The notes: a model not told the origin generated them from the sequence alone. A DNA stretch of 64,000 bases from Bimuria novae-zelandiae CBS 107.79 (GCA_010015655.1 ML976693.1:414622-478621); one strand, 5' to 3'. Shown: positions 20,551 to 33,500, counted from the first letter of the stretch. Numbers and translations: made by a program.

Positions 20551-23500
20551 TTACAACACCCGACCGGCCGTCGATGCCTGACTCCGATCCTTCGTCTCTA
20601 CCTTTCTCAAGCCCTTGCCTGCCTGAATTTGGCCAAGCAACGCACCTCGGTCGAGTCCACCGGCCGGGGGCTTGGGTGGCGCACCACCAGGGGGCGGAGG
20701 TGGTCCCCCAGCTGGCGGCGGTGGCGGGCCTGGAGGTGGGGGGCCTGGAGGTGGGGGAGGCGCACCACCGGTAGGCATTGGTGGAGGCGGCGGAATGCCC
20801 GTCGGGGAGGAGACCGCCGGACTGTCCGCGCGGTCGCTCTTGTTGTCCATCGAGGAAAGTGGTCGCGGAGGGGCCATCGTGCCAAACAGCAACGAAGCCA
20901 ACTGCTTGGCGCCTCCCTGCGGAGCCGCGTCCTCATCGTCAGAGGATGAATCGTCCGAGTCCACAACTGACCAGTCATCCTCCTCCTGACGACCGCGGGT
21001 GCGAGCAGGAGCAGCCGTCTCGTTGAAGGCCGCCTTGTTGGCGTTCTCTTGAGTCAATCGATGGAATGGGTTCGTGGACACCTCACTAGTGTTGCTGGGA
21101 AGAGGAGGCGGCGTTGGAGCGTGGTTGTCCTGGCTGGACAGCTGCATTTTCTTCAAGAAGGGGTTCTTTGTTTCTCCGTCACCGTGTGCAGGTTGCGGGC
21201 TGGTCAGCGAGGAACTTGGTGGACTGGCCACCGTAGACGGCGGTGTACTGGTTTGTTGCGGTATCGGTGGAACGATTTGTGGCATCGGCGGCGCTGGCGG
21301 CGGTGCTGAGTGTGAAGTCACTTCACGAGGAAGCTCCTGACTGGCGGTAGGCGTGGTGTCGTTGGGAGTGATGTTCTGGGGCCCTTCATCATCAGACGAG
21401 TTCTCGTCGTCGAGACTCTCCAGTTGCAACTGCAATTGGCGTTCACGTTCGCGAATTTCTTCCAGTTTGCGGCGCTGTGCTGCAAGCTGGGCTTCCTTCT
21501 CCTTGGCTTCGCGTTTGGCCGCCTCTCTCTGTTTCTTCTGCTCTGCTTTCTTCAGCTTGCCTTGCTCGACTTGTTCTTGCATAGCCCGTAGTCTTGCCTC
21601 AGCTTCCTGTTCTTGCTGAGCCAATTCGTTCGCTTGTCGGCGCTCCTCGTCCCTATTACAAGTTAGCATACCCCTCGTAAGAAAATTAGGAAGTACGTAC
21701 TCTGCACGTTGACGCTCAGCCTGTTCCTCTTCTTGTTGTTCACGTAATGCCTTCTCGGTGGTGTCATATTCGGCCTTCTTGACCTCCGTCTCATGCTGAT
21801 CAAGCTTCTGCTTTCTTGAAGCGGGTAGTGGGGGTGGTTTCTTCCCACTTGCCTTCGCTGCTACTGGTGGTGCAATCGACTCATCATGCAAACGTCTTTG
21901 CCTCTCTTCCTCGCGTTTCGCATCCTCTTCCTCTGCCTTGCGACGTTTTTCTTCCATTTCCTTTTTCTCCCGTTCTTGGCGCTGTTGTGCAGTTTCTCCT
22001 CCCTTGACCGGGGGTCGCAGCCCAAGGGCAGCCAATCTTTCAGCCATACGCGCCTCAGCTTGCTGCTTGATGAAAGCAGCACGTTCTTCTGGGGTTTTAT
22101 AGGATGAATACGAACCACCTCCGGGGGTAGTGGAAGTGGGTCGGGAAGATGGCTCAGCACTACGTGCCGGACTTTCGTATCGAGAGGAAGAAGCGGGCTC
22201 TCGGGTTTCCTCGATACGAGAAGTGGTCTGGCGTCGAGAAGTATCATCCTTCCGTACGCGTATGGAGCGGCTAGTTCGCTGTAGGTCGAATATGAAATCC
22301 TTGACCTCATCCTCAACACCCAAGCCATCCTCCCAGCGACGCCGCTCATGTTCACTAGTGTTGTCGTGTCCGCCCTCTTTGAGGCTCGCCTCCAAGCCTT
22401 TGGTGTATTCGTTGACGCTGTCTTCTACATCACGAATCATACGTTCGTTGTTATCACGTTCAGATTTAATTCGAGAGCTTTCCTTCTCCAAGCGCTCAGC
22501 AGCACTGTCGGCATCATCACCAGTAGAGGGAACAGGCTTTCCAGTGAGGGCCGCAGAGCGTGCTTGCATCATCGCCTTTGCCCTAGCCTTCAAACGGTCT
22601 GATTCAGTAACTGACCCGCCAGGACCAGTACCAACGATGGCCAAGGCAGACCCAGGATGGGCTTTCGCATCTTTGAGCCTGAAGAGCTCCAGCTGAGCAT
22701 CTGCGATCTCACGCTCTGTACGACGAACATTCGAGGCGAGCTCGGGTAGGCGGTCAGTCAGATTTTGGAGCTGACGTTTGAGAGCGCGGCGCTCGGCATC
22801 GGAATCATTTCCTCGGAGAGCAGCTTGAGGGTGTGCATCAATGTCCTCCTGGACTCTGCGGATACGACGATACAGGTCATCTGCTTCTCGTCGATCCCGG
22901 CGGTCCAGCGCATCGTCTTCATCAGCGGCGTTCTCGTCGCGGGTATCGAGAGCATCAAGAAGAATTTGTTTCTCTCTTACTAGCTTCCTGAGCTGGTCCA
23001 GAGAGTATTCCGGCTCAGAACGTTCCGACCCAGGAGACGATGGTGTTGCAGGGGAAGGAGAACGGCCACCAGCACCAACACGATGCCGGGCGCTGGAGCG
23101 ATATCCCATGTTATCGTCATTGTTCCGGAAGACGGTGGCATCTTTGCGACCGCCCGCCGCCGGGCTTCCTGCACGGAAGGAGTGGGACTTGAGATAGCTG
23201 ACGCCAGTCCTTTGAGGTTGCAGAAAAGCGCCGGTATTCTTCCTCTCTTCTGCATCACGGGACAGCAGTGACTTCATAGCGCCGATGGAAGCGTTGATAT
23301 TACGGGTAGAGGGTGGTATTAGCTCAGGTGGAAGACGGTTTGGAACGGGGTATCCGTTGAGTTTGCGGTAGATGAGATGCATGGCTACAGCGAATTCATC
23401 CAAGTTCAGGCGACCACGGTCGGCAGAGTCCGCCAGTGTCCAGATGCGTTCCAAGTCAGGTTTGGCAAGTCCGCTTTGGCCAAAGATCTCTAGTGCCTGC

Positions 23501-24909
23501 TCACCACTAATGTAACCCTTGCCGAGGCCGTCCCAAGCCCGGAAGGTATCATCGTAAAGTTTCTTCTCACCCTTGGTGATGGCCCACGGAATCGTCGCGT
23601 TACCACTAAGCCCAGTCGTAGTGTAATTGCTGTTGGTCTCGCGACCCGTCTGTGGCATCATGCGCTGGGCAAGTGCTTCGATGTTTGGCAAGCCTGTAGT
23701 GGGGTTGTTGACTAGACCCCACTGGCCAGGAGCCCCCGTAGGCTGCGCGTTCAACGGGGCGAATCCCGTTGGCTGAGGAGCCAGACCGGTGGGTTGCGTG
23801 TTCAACCCTCCGCCAAACCCTGTAGGCATTGGAGGCATGGGTGGACGAGGACCTGTATATCCACCTCCAGCGTTCTGTCCGAAGCCTGTGGGTTGCGGTT
23901 GCAATCCTCCCATAGGCCCTCCGAATCCGGTCGGCTGAGATACAAGCGAGGTCAGCAGCTGGCTGTTTGATTGCTGGGGCTGGGGCTGCTGGATCGTGGG
24001 CACGTTCTGGGAGCTTTGGTTCGTTGCCTCGTCAAACTTGGGCGCGTTGCTGTGCGGAGTCGAGCGGCCCGCCTGGTCATCTGCAACGCCAAAAGAGATG
24101 ATGTCCACCATGCTCGAAACTTCATTCTTCACACGGTCCGGCAATGCGTTCGGGAGGTCTTTGCCGGTCAACTTCAGGTTACACAGGTACATTGCGAGGG
24201 CAAATTCGGGGAATAGGAGCTGGCCAGATTTGGTGGTATCTGAGAGTGTCCTGCTCCTCTTAGCATTGGCTCAATTGGGTCGAAATCTCGAAACCTACCA
24301 GATGTGCGACAGAGCATCGCCAGGGAGCTTCGAGCGCATCAGCAGATCGCGAGCTTGGTCTCCTGACATGGCTTGCGCTGTGCCCACGGCCGACTTGAAC
24401 AGTTGTTCGAACTTGGCTTGGTCTTGCGCCGTGATGAAGGACAGCCTGATGTTCGGGATCTTGCTCGACTTCGCGGGGACTGGGGGCGGGGCCTGTTGCG
24501 ACGAGCCCGGGGCTCTGAAGGAGTCGGCCATCTGCGACGAGGTCATGCCCGTGGGTTGCGGCCGCTGCGGCTGCGGCTGTGGCAGCGGAGCTGGCTGCGC
24601 GGGCGGTGCGCCAGTCTGAAAGGGCTGCTGCTGTAGAGCTTGTTGGAATTGCTGGCCCTGTTGCCCTGGATAGCCCGTGAACTGGGGCTGCTGCTGCTGC
24701 TGCTGTTGTTGCTGGAAGCCCTGCGGCTGGCCCGGATAGCCTGTAAACTGCTGCTGCAGCTGGCCTCCCCCGAAGCCGGTCGGCTGTGGCCCCAACCCGC
24801 CCTGGAAGCCGCCGGGCTGCTGGAACGGTGGTTGCTGGCCATACTGCGGCTGCTGCCCAGGTCGGGCGCTGTTCGCACCCCCTAGGTACGAGTTCGACCC
24901 AGAGAACAT
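20551..24909 (-). CDS. PAN1: Actin cytoskeleton-regulatory endocytic protein PAN1, 1420 aa, three exons
   Basis: Exons are 24909-24299, 24250-21701 and 21652-20551; both introns are 48 nt and the second is readable in frame. The N terminus is Gln/Pro/Gly-rich with many QPTGF repeats and a polyQ stretch. EH domain 1 spans about 150-230 ([30 protein letters not shown]). EH domain 2 spans about 425-515 ([48 protein letters not shown]). A long coiled coil rich in Glu/Arg/Gln fills the middle. The C terminus has a polyproline region and a WH2-like segment ([17 protein letters not shown]) that would bind actin and activate Arp2/3. PAN1 acts with END3 and SLA1 at cortical endocytic sites. Domain order and length match fungal PAN1. 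QPTG/LxxQxTG-type repeats are known Prk1-type kinase targets in the family. Confidence 0.95.
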
Positions 24910-25147
24910 GGTGGTGTCGGAACGAGGGCGACGATGAAGCTCAGCAGCCGTCTCGCATGGGCACGTATGAGGTAGGGACAGAGATCCGAGGTCGAGGGAG
25001 CTGTTGGGGGTCGAAGGGTGCTAGGTCGCGCGCTGTGCCGTGTGCTCGTGCAGGTTCGCGCTAGAGTTTCGTCATCTCCACCATTGGCTCGCGCTCGCCT
25101 CAGCGCCACGCTCGACGCGCAACTTGCGCTCCCCACACATGCACACC
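24910..25147. promoter_or_regulatory. Short bidirectional promoter between PAN1 and the coiled-coil gene
   Basis: Just 238 bp separate the two divergent start codons. No individual transcription-factor sites were identified. Confidence 0.45.
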
Positions 25148-25439
25148 ATGGCTGCCCGACAGAACAGCGATGACGGTGAGCATGTCGAGGCAGACTTCGC
25201 ACAGGTTCGGCGGCCCCCCTCGTGCAGCGGGATCGCTAGCTCACCAGCCCCAGGCCTTCAAGGAACTCGCCCGCGGGGAAAGCACCGCGACTGCCCTGGA
25301 GAACCACCTTGACTCTCTAGAAAAGAAAATCGAGGAGATGCTTGCCAGGGCTGAGGAGGAAGAGAAGAACCGAAACCCGCAATCGAAGCCATCGGCAGAC
25401 GATTCAGCTCCCTCTGGCGAAAGCAGACCATCGACCTGA
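25148..25439 (+). CDS. Small coiled-coil protein, 79 aa, two exons
   Basis: Exon 1 is 25148-25175 (MAARQNSDD + G) and exon 2 is 25228-25439, joined across a 52-nt intron (GTGAGC...GTGCAG). The 240-nt frame closes exactly. The product contains AHQPQAFKELARGES and ALENHLDSLEKKIEEMLARA, a clear heptad coiled coil, and ends in a Ser/Pro/Asp-rich tail. No enzyme motif is present and I do not recognise the family. Small coiled-coil proteins of this kind are often subunits of larger complexes. The intron acceptor is supported by frame continuity but lacks an obvious branch site. Confidence 0.6.
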
Positions 25440-25694
25440 AGCACATTCGTCATCATACAACCCACGACGGCAGTTACGGATGGTGTTTTGAGACGGAATC
25501 GATCGATTCCACGTATGATGATGCATGTCAAAGATGCGGCTGACCTGCGTCTGCGTGATTTGTGCGTGAGCAATCCTTCGGCTGCAGACTCAGCATGTGG
25601 AGACGTGAGGCTTTGATGGCAGGGCTGGAGCTTGAGCATAGCTGGAATCCGTATCATCCCTCTGTATTACATATCCTGGAGCGACACTGCACGT

Positions 25695-26919
25695 CTAGAT
25701 ACCCCCAATGGTGGAGGGCTTCATGCCCAAACCTTCCGCCCCAAACACCTTGTCCAGGTGGAATGCACCCTCACTATCCTTCTCCACCACTCCCACTTCT
25801 GTGATTATGCCGTCAATCAGCTCGGCTGGTGTCACGTCGAACGCCGGGTTCCACACGTCGATCCCACTCGCAGCAATGCTAATGGTTTCGACAACGGCCA
25901 GGTCCAGGTTCACTCCATCGTGTCTGGGCCCTTTGACGAGCGTCACCTCCTTGCCCGGTCTCTCTTCGATCACGATGTCAGCCCCAGACTTGGTATCAAG
26001 GTCAATGGTGGTTCGCGGCGCAGCAACAAGGAATTTGACGCCGTGGTGCTTGGCCAAGATTGCTAACGAGTAGGTTCCGATCTTGTTTGCAGTGTCACCG
26101 TTGGCAGCCACCCGATCCGCGCCAACGACGATGCCGGCAATGTTCTCGCTTCCGCCCCTGAGACGAAGCAACGCTGCCGCCATTGAATCTGTGATCAGCG
26201 TGGCTGGGATCTTGTCGTGGACAAGCTCAAAAGCTGTCAGGCGAGATCCTTGATTGTATGGCCGAGTCTCAGAACAGAATGCATGCTTCAAGTTCCCTCC
26301 AGCATGTAATGAGCGGATGACGCCCAGCGCAGTGCCGTATCCTGCTGTAGCAAGAGAGCTGTCTAATCAGTCACGGCCAAAGGGAGGATCCAGGGGTGGC
26401 TTACCCAGTATTGCAGTGAGTCAACATGCTGACCGGACCATTGCGTGCAGCTGTCGTGTTCTTCACTATCCACTCCGCGCCGTGCTTGCCGATGTTCTCG
26501 TTGTCGCTCACATCGTCGATCAACATCTGCTCTGCCGCGGATACGTACGCTTCCCGGACCGAGTCACCACTTGCACCTTCCTTTGCTGCAGCATCCTCGG
26601 TAGACGCTCTCAACTTGCGAGCTGCATCTGCTAGGTTAACAGCCGTTGGTCGGCTCGTCACAAGGTAATCCAGCTTCTCGATGATGAACACCTTGACTTC
26701 TTCTGCAGCTGACGGCAACTTCATGTTCGATAGTTCCACGGCGAGAGCCAGTGCTGCTACAATAGCTATAGCAGGTGCACCCCGAGTGCGCATCTCCTTG
26801 ATTGCATGCCATGCATCGGTGCTCGAGTAGATGTGATCGTATTCTTCTGCGTGAGGAAGCTTGAGTTGGTCGAGGATCTCCAACTGGCCTCTTGAGTACT
26901 TAATCGCCTGGAGCACCAT
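25695..26919 (-). CDS. MRI1: Methylthioribose-1-phosphate isomerase, 392 aa, two exons
   Basis: Exons are 26919-26405 and 26358-25695, with a 46-nt intron (GTAAGCC...CTGAT...GACAG). The start at 26919 gives [22 protein letters not shown], the usual N terminus of the family; the longer open frame upstream is not conserved-looking. Key motifs are [18 protein letters not shown], the catalytic-Cys block [18 protein letters not shown], and the catalytic-Asp block [18 protein letters not shown]. The enzyme converts 5-methylthioribose-1-phosphate to the ribulose form in the methionine salvage pathway, in the cytosol or nucleus. Relatedness to eIF2B alpha/beta is expected, but the Cys and Asp identify the isomerase. 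It has the full expected length. Confidence 0.95.
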
Positions 26920-27476
26920 TTTGCAATACCGAGAGTTGCTCGGAGTGTGTTCACAGTGCCCGAAAAAAAAAATGGTGCGAACTCTGCCCAAAGCAAGCTG
27001 GGACGCCATACCCAACGTGAGCACGACACTGTGGAGTGCCCCGCCTCGCAGGGGTAGTCGGAATCACTAGCGCGGGGTCACGGAGCTCTGAAGGGGAGTC
27101 TCCATCGCCGTTGCATGCATCTTCCCCACACTGTTGTAGGTCACAATCTGTACAAATTGATGCTAATAAGTGGTGGAGACTCGACGCCGCTTACATGGAA
27201 TTTGTAACGACCATCCGCCTGCTAACCGTATCCGCTTCCAAGCCTCCACGGCCCGCAGCATTCTGACATCACGACCATGAAGAATGGCAGACATTGGCAT
27301 GCCGACAATGGAGCTATGGGTAGCGGCATCGACACTTTCAGAGATCCGCGGCGGGTTTCACTGTTACTCTACTAACCTCGCATTGCAACTTTTTATTCTT
27401 CAATTGTCCAATTGATCGCTGTGAAGGTTGACCGTTCGTGTTAGACAACATCCTGTGCGCGATCTGCAGCTACATC
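26920..27476. other. Intergenic, nothing recognised
   Basis: This lies between divergent MRI1 and the AKR pseudogene and presumably contains both former promoters. A ten-base A run lies near 26964. No coding or repeat signal is seen otherwise. Confidence 0.5.
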
Positions 27477-28386
27477 ATGGCCTCCAAACTCCATCTAACG
27501 TCCACCCTACCCCTCCCAAGTTCGAAATACAGGATTCCCCAGCTCTGATTCGGCGTCTACCAATCCCCGCCATCGACATGCGTAGAGTCGTGTCTCACGG
27601 CTTTCAAAGCGGGATACCGTCACATCGACACGGCCCAGTACTACGCGAACGAATCCAGCGTCGGTGAAGCCATCCGCGACTCGAAGATCGCCCGTTCTGA
27701 ATTGTTCATCACCACAAAATCTTATCGCCAGGCAAAGACATCGATGCAACATACAAGTCGATTGAGGAGAGCGTCAACAAGCTCGCTGGTGAGGGTGGAT
27801 ACGTGGATCTGTTCTTGATCCACAGCCCGAACGGAGGTAAAGAGAGTAGAACACTGTTGTGGCAGGCGTTGGAAATGGCAAAGGATAGGGGCAAAGTTCG
27901 GGACATTGGTGTTAGCAACTACGGAATTGCGCACATCGAGGAGACCAAGGATATAGGAAAGATTTGGCCGCCGACTGTTAATCAGATCGAGGTAGGCAAC
28001 TGCTCGCACAACTGATACCCGCGCAATCGGCTAACAGATCATAGCTCCACCCATGGTGCCAACAACGCGAGATTGTTGAGCACTGCAAGAACAACAGTGT
28101 TGTTGTCGAAGCGTACTGCCCCATCGTTCGCAACCAGAAGGCAGACGACAAGACGCTCAATGAGATTGCGAACAAGCATAAGACATCACCGAATCAGGTG
28201 CTCATCCGGTATTGTCTGGAGAAAGGTTGGGTGCCTCTTCCTAAAAGCGACACGCCAGAGCGGATTGAAAAGAATGCGAACGTGTTTGGCTTCGAGCTGG
28301 ACGATAAGGACATAAAGTCACTGGATGGTTTAGATCAGGGAAACAGCGGTGCGATTGTTCAGGCTGTCAGCAACTCCTCAAGGTGA
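27477..28386 (+). pseudogene. Aldo-keto reductase gene with a nonsense codon and a -1 frameshift
   Basis: From ATG 27477 the translation follows an AKR closely (LPLPSSKYRIPQL*FGVYQSP, then [20 protein letters not shown] and SELFITTK). The Gly codon of the LGFGVYQ block is replaced by TGA at 27546-27548. One A is missing in the run at 27716-27719, so the rest ([37 protein letters not shown]) continues in the next frame. After a normal 53-nt intron (27992-28044) it runs to 28386 through LHPWCQQREIVEHC, VEAYCPIV and VLIRYCLEKGWVPLPKS. The Asp, Tyr, Lys and His of the catalytic tetrad are all still visible. The rest is intact, so inactivation looks recent. A single assembly error could explain one lesion but hardly both. 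Confidence 0.85.
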
Positions 28387-28893
28387 AAAAGTAGGCCCAA
28401 TTACTTACCGTACTTCTGGGGAAGCTGAGGCTGAGGAAGAGAGCAACACCACGCTACGTAACTTCATTTCCGTCAAAGAAAATCAGTAAAATACTGAACC
28501 CGCGCATCAAACATGGCTGGACTTATCTTCATAAATGAGAATATGATGTGCTCTGCGCTTGCCGCTTGCTACGGTAGCGCGGAAGGTACAGCATGATATT
28601 GCATCCTGGCTGGCACGCCTGCCACTCATTCTATATCCCACCCGCTAGATCCAATAGCCTGGCGCTATTTTTCAAGCTGGCATGCTGGCTCCATTTTGAA
28701 TCGGCCTGATTTCTGGTCAACCTCGCAGCGACAAATTTGAAAAGCTCTTCTTTCCCCGACTCGATCCATGGTCATGAAGCGTGCGAAACAGAGCCGCACG
28801 CTCACTTTCTATAATTCTCGTACTTCTAACCAGCCTTCCCGCTACTACCTAGCCTGTCCGACCTCGGTCCCAACTTCACTCGAGAGACCCGCA

Positions 28894-28952
<59 letters not shown>

Positions 28953-28977
28953 ACTTTCTCCCTTCTCTTTGCTCAAA
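28387..28977. other. Intergenic and 5' leader of the next gene
   Basis: This contains a long CT tract just before the start codon at 28978. No gene is seen otherwise. Confidence 0.5.
28896..28948 (+). repeat. (CT)n microsatellite, about 26 units
   Basis: An uninterrupted 53-bp CT tract ends 29 bp before the start codon at 28978. Pyrimidine tracts are common at fungal transcription starts, but this one is unusually long and pure. Confidence 0.97.
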
Positions 28978-30108
28978 ATGGTGAAGATTGGCATACAAGA
29001 CACTTCTTCCTCTTGCATCCCCAGCGTGCGGCTTGACATGAAGAACAAAAAGAAGCCTTCTGCCCGCGCGCGGTCAGGTGTTGCGACCAAGCATAAACGG
29101 CCTGGCTTCCTGGGCCTCGCTGGAGAGCTGAGGAATCGGGTATACCGCTACTACTTCGAGCCAGGTTTCAAATGCGAGTTTGCCGGCAAAGAGGCGCAGC
29201 TGGGGACGAAGCCACGCAAAAATGTTTTCAAGATGTACAGGAACGGAGGCATCCCGCGAAACGATTGTAATGGGCAGAAAGAGGAGACCGCAGCAATACC
29301 AACGGTTCGTTTCGCGAGGGTGTTAGGTACGTGGCTACCTGGCTTTCGACCCACCAAACACGCTGCGTAACCGCACCACGCACCACGCAAACCCCCATTC
29401 TCCTCCGTACTTTGCTAACACCCCCTTCCAGGATCCTACACCCGCCCCGCGGGCCTCACCACCCACTGGAGCACCTCTCTCACCGCCCTCCCCTTCGTCT
29501 GCAAGACCATCTACCACGAAACAATCCCCCTCCTCTACGCCACCACAGCCTTCTCCTTCGACGCCCCCGCCCGCATCCAAGCCTTTCTTACCGTGCCAAA
29601 ACCCCTCTACCTGGCCAACGTAACCCGCCTGGAGCTCCACTACGCTACCTACGGCGACCCCATAGCCACCGAGCACATCCCGTTCAAGCACAAGCACCTC
29701 ACCGCCTGGAACCGCGCGTGCAAGACCGCTGCAAAGACGCTCGTGAACCTGCACCATCTCGTCGTGTGCGTGCACGTCAGCGAGTCGAGAGTCCGCCTCA
29801 GCCCGTATGAGCCGTGGATCACGCCCCTGTCTTTCTTCCGGAGACGCCAGCCCCCGGAGAAATCCATCGTCAAAAACCTCGCCACGGCGAACGTGCGCGT
29901 AGATACGAAGTGGAGTCGTCCAGACGCATTCTCCAATGAGGCATTAGGTTCTGCGGCGCGGGAGCTGCATCGGTTGTTTGGGGAGGCGGTTGGGAGGATT
30001 GTTCTTGAGGCGACAGTCGAGGAGGCGATGGCGGATTTTGAGAACGCGTGGGAAAATGGGTATGCGCGGTGGCAACATCATTTGCAGTTTGCGAGGACGG
30101 GGTGGTAG
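28978..30108 (+). CDS. Fungal protein of unknown function with F-box-like/DUF7730-type N-terminal helix, 341 aa, two exons
   Basis: Exon 1 is 28978-29326 and exon 2 is 29432-30108, with a 105-nt intron (GTACGTGG...TTGCTAACA...CCAG); the frame closes at 1,026 nt. After a basic start (NKKKPSARARSG) comes FLGLAGELRNRVYRYYFEPG. This is the 'L..LP.ELRN.IY.Y' helix of many Pezizomycotina F-box-like/DUF7730-type proteins. The segment TALPFVCKTIYHETIPLLYATTAFSF is the 'll.vcrqi..Ea..lLY..n.F.F' block of the same families. The start at 28978 is chosen because an upstream in-frame ATG would translate the CT tract into Leu-Ser repeats. Molecular role unknown; such genes are abundant and fast-evolving in Dothideomycetes. 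Confidence 0.75.
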
Positions 30109-30526
30109 GGGGCTAGACGGCGGCGGCGGCGGCTGCGGCGGTGCCTTGGAAGGTTTCATCCAAAGCACAGAATTGTGTGCTTCCCCCGAGGGTCGTTTGC
30201 TATGTATGCAGCCTGAGATGAACCTTTCAATATTCACTGTAGTGCGCAAACCTCCGATCCATCACTGTGACTATCACACCTGACATGCCCCAACCTCAGA
30301 CCCAGCCCATCGACCTGACACTATTCTCGCCCCAAAATGCTACTATTCCGTGTTGCACAGCGTCTCAAATCGCTCTCAAACATCACAACATTCCACTGGG
30401 ACCCATTCCCAACAGAAAGAATATATTCTTTTACAATGTAGCTGCTCTATGCATGCAATACAAAAACAATGCGCGTCCCAGTCAACCCACCCCAGACCAC
30501 CTACCACCTTATACGTCCCTTCCACT
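30109..30526. other. Intergenic gap between convergent genes
   Basis: This includes a CGG-rich stretch directly after 30108 (GGCGGCGGCGGCGGC-like, near 30119-30135). No gene is seen. Confidence 0.5.
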
Positions 30527-33500
30527 CTACTTCTCACTGCCTCGTTCATACTCCCAAGCGTCCTGGAACACATCGATCAAGCAACTAGCCGACCACGCCT
30601 GTGTCGGACAGCTATCTCCGCAAAACGCGCCATCCTTCTGACTCAGCTCCGTCAGCCCGGCCCATGGGGACTCTTCAATCTGACGCATCATGCCCGCCAT
30701 TCTGCGGGTGACTTGCTGGTAACTCTCGACGCGCTCCTCGGGCGTCTTCCGCCGCTGCAGATCAAACTTGAGCAGCGCGCGGCAGTGGAAGCCAAGTGGC
30801 CAACCCCACTCGGGACCCTGGTGGTAGTTGCGGCCTTTGGACGTGTGGAAGTCGGTGCTGTCTTCGCTGTTGATATAGAAGGGGCGGTAGTTGTAGTCGG
30901 AGGGGTCGAGCGTCTTCATGCCCACGGGGCCGAGGAGGTTCTTGTCTGCTACTTCGAGGGCATAGAGCGCATGGTCTGGGTCGAAGAGCTGTGGGGCAAC
31001 CGTCATGGCTATGCTATAGTTGGGCCGGAGTTGGTAGTCCTCGTATTCCTTGCCGCCGCGGTACGTGTCCTTGTAGATGCCGCGGCGGTTGATAATTTTG
31101 GGATTGACGTCGTAGTCTTTGTCGTCTTCGGCTGTGCGTGGGATGTAAAATGCGCGCTCAAAATTGGCTTTGATCTTGTCCGCCCACGCACGGAAGGAGA
31201 TGGCTTTCTTGCCGCCGGCGAGCGTCACACCTTCGTACTTGTATTTTCCTTGATCGTGCAGGTCGGCCACCCAGTTGATGCAGCTGAACATCAGGCCGAT
31301 GATCTCCACAGGAGCACCATCACGGGGTGTGCCGGGTACGCCTTTGCTGCCGGCTTTCTCGCTCTCGCCCATCTTGTCCATCCAAGTACCACAATTCCAT
31401 TGGTTGCCACCGAAGATGAGGCCCGTCTCCCAGTCTGGTTGTACCTTGATATTGAAACCCTCGTCTCTCATCTGGCTGTCGATGTTGGGTCCAGCATCGT
31501 ACTCGCGGAAGTCAAGGCCTGTGGCGTGACGTTGCAATATTTCTTGGATCACGTCTTCGATTGTGGAAGATTGAGAATAGGCCCGCTTGTCATCGTGAGG
31601 GAACCAAGTATCATCATAAGGAAGGAAACGCCTCGGTGCTTTGTCCTGGAGCAAACCAAGCCCACCTGGGACAATTTTGGTGTAGTCCTGTACGTTCTGT
31701 GTGAACCACCATACAGAGTCTCTGGAATTGTAACGTGGAAGCTTGCCGCTGCTCAGAAGATTAGGTATCATGCCGTGCTTCACAACACTTGCGAAAGCTA
31801 AGATATGCTCTTTCGCGTCATCGTAACGACCGGTACCCATGAGAAGACCACGAGCGGAAATGCAGATATCGCGGCCCCAGCAACGAGCCCAGTCGTAGGC
31901 AAAGTGAGGAAGGCCAGCGGCCATGCTGGGCACGCTCTTGTCTGGCCAAAGCGACGTAGTGTTCATGAGGCCAGTCATCTGGACACTGACAAGCGAAAGG
32001 CTGCGCAAGAAAGCCGGGCCGTTGCGAACGTTTGCGCCCATGAGTTCCACGACTCGATCAACGGCAGCATTGTAGGCGGTTTGAATGACCATGGCAAAGG
32101 ATCTTGGTAGAAGGAAGCTGGGGATCTGGCGGATTGCATTGCAGCGTTCTACCAGCCATTTTGCGGGCCCCTGAATGTTACGGTACTGCTCCTTCTCCGC
32201 AAGACGATTTAGACGACCGACGCAGTAATCCAAGGCCCATTGCCCTTCTCGAAGATGGTTACAGATTGGGTGGCCAAGATTGTTGTCGTCGACAACACCG
32301 CGTAAAACGCTCCACCAGCCTTGCAGGCCAGCGTACACCAGAGGTCCATGGCCGGGAATATTGTACGTGCCTTCCCGGCTGTCAGAAGCATCTTTTTCCT
32401 CAGGGTCGCAGCGGTACAAAATATGGTTGAGGTCTGAAAGGGTGCAAGTACTGAATGCCTCCCGGGCACCCGAGGTGACATATTTGTCAAGGCCATCGTC
32501 ATGCTCTGCAGAGGGTACCGAGGTTTCAAACAAGACGATACTTCCAGGAGGGAATTTCTCGGGGATTCGGATTGTAGTTGACTCTCCTGCGGACTCGACG
32601 ACAATACTTTGAAGGTCTTTGGTTTGACTGGGCAAACCACGTAACACCTTATCACCAATCACGGCTTTCCGTGTTTCTGGACTGTTGTCAACCTCAAGGT
32701 TCCAGGCACCGATCAACTTCGCGTGAGTGCCGGGGAGATTCGTAGGTCCAAAACTTCCGTTCCCATTGCCGTATCCAGGGAATGCGGTATGAGCAATCAG
32801 AAAATAACCTTTCCGTGTGCGAGGATTGACTCGATGTACGGTAATATACTCGCGGTCGTGGTGAATATATGTCTCGTCGTACCCTTTCTTGCCCATTTCC
32901 ACGTGAATCTGGTTGAGTATCTTTCTGATACCGCCAATGCCACCCTCCCCTGCTTGCGCCTTGACAGGGCCTCCAGTGGAGTTGATGGACGTGTAAGGTC
33001 TCTTCTCGTGAACAAGTTCAATGAGCTCTGGATAAACTTCGTCAAAACCAAAGACACTTCCAGTGGCACATGAACACATGGCAACCAAAGCCGCGCTAGG
33101 CAATGTGTCGCGTGCATCGCGCTTCTGTGCAGGCGTCTCGTTATCGTGAGTGCAGTCCATGAACAAAGCGTGCACTGGGCTCTTCTTGATCTTCTTCACA
33201 ACACGCCGAGCGCCATCCGAAGTCAAAGTTGTCGCCGAAGGGTCCGCATTCATGACCTCATCCGTATCGAAACTGCCGATAGGTACACCGCCATGTCGGT
33301 GCACTAGCCTGCTGAGTTCTTGTGTGCTCCACGCTTGCATGCATTCTCGGATGAGGGCATGTATCCCAAGCTCTTTAACAAACTTGAAATCCATTTCTTC
33401 AGATCCGGAGAACAGTTCAGCAACCGTGAACAGGTTTGGATTGACGGTACGAGCCTGGTCGAGCATATAGCTGGCAAGATGAATGGGGGTGGAATGGCAG

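Noticed and set aside
27716..27722. Programmed frameshift in the AKR gene
   Set aside because: A separate in-frame TGA lies upstream, so a frameshift alone would not restore the protein; pseudogenisation explains both.
30350..31801. 483-codon plus-strand open frame
   Set aside because: Entirely antisense to the C-terminal half of GDB1, whose protein is conserved throughout; the plus frame is a shadow.
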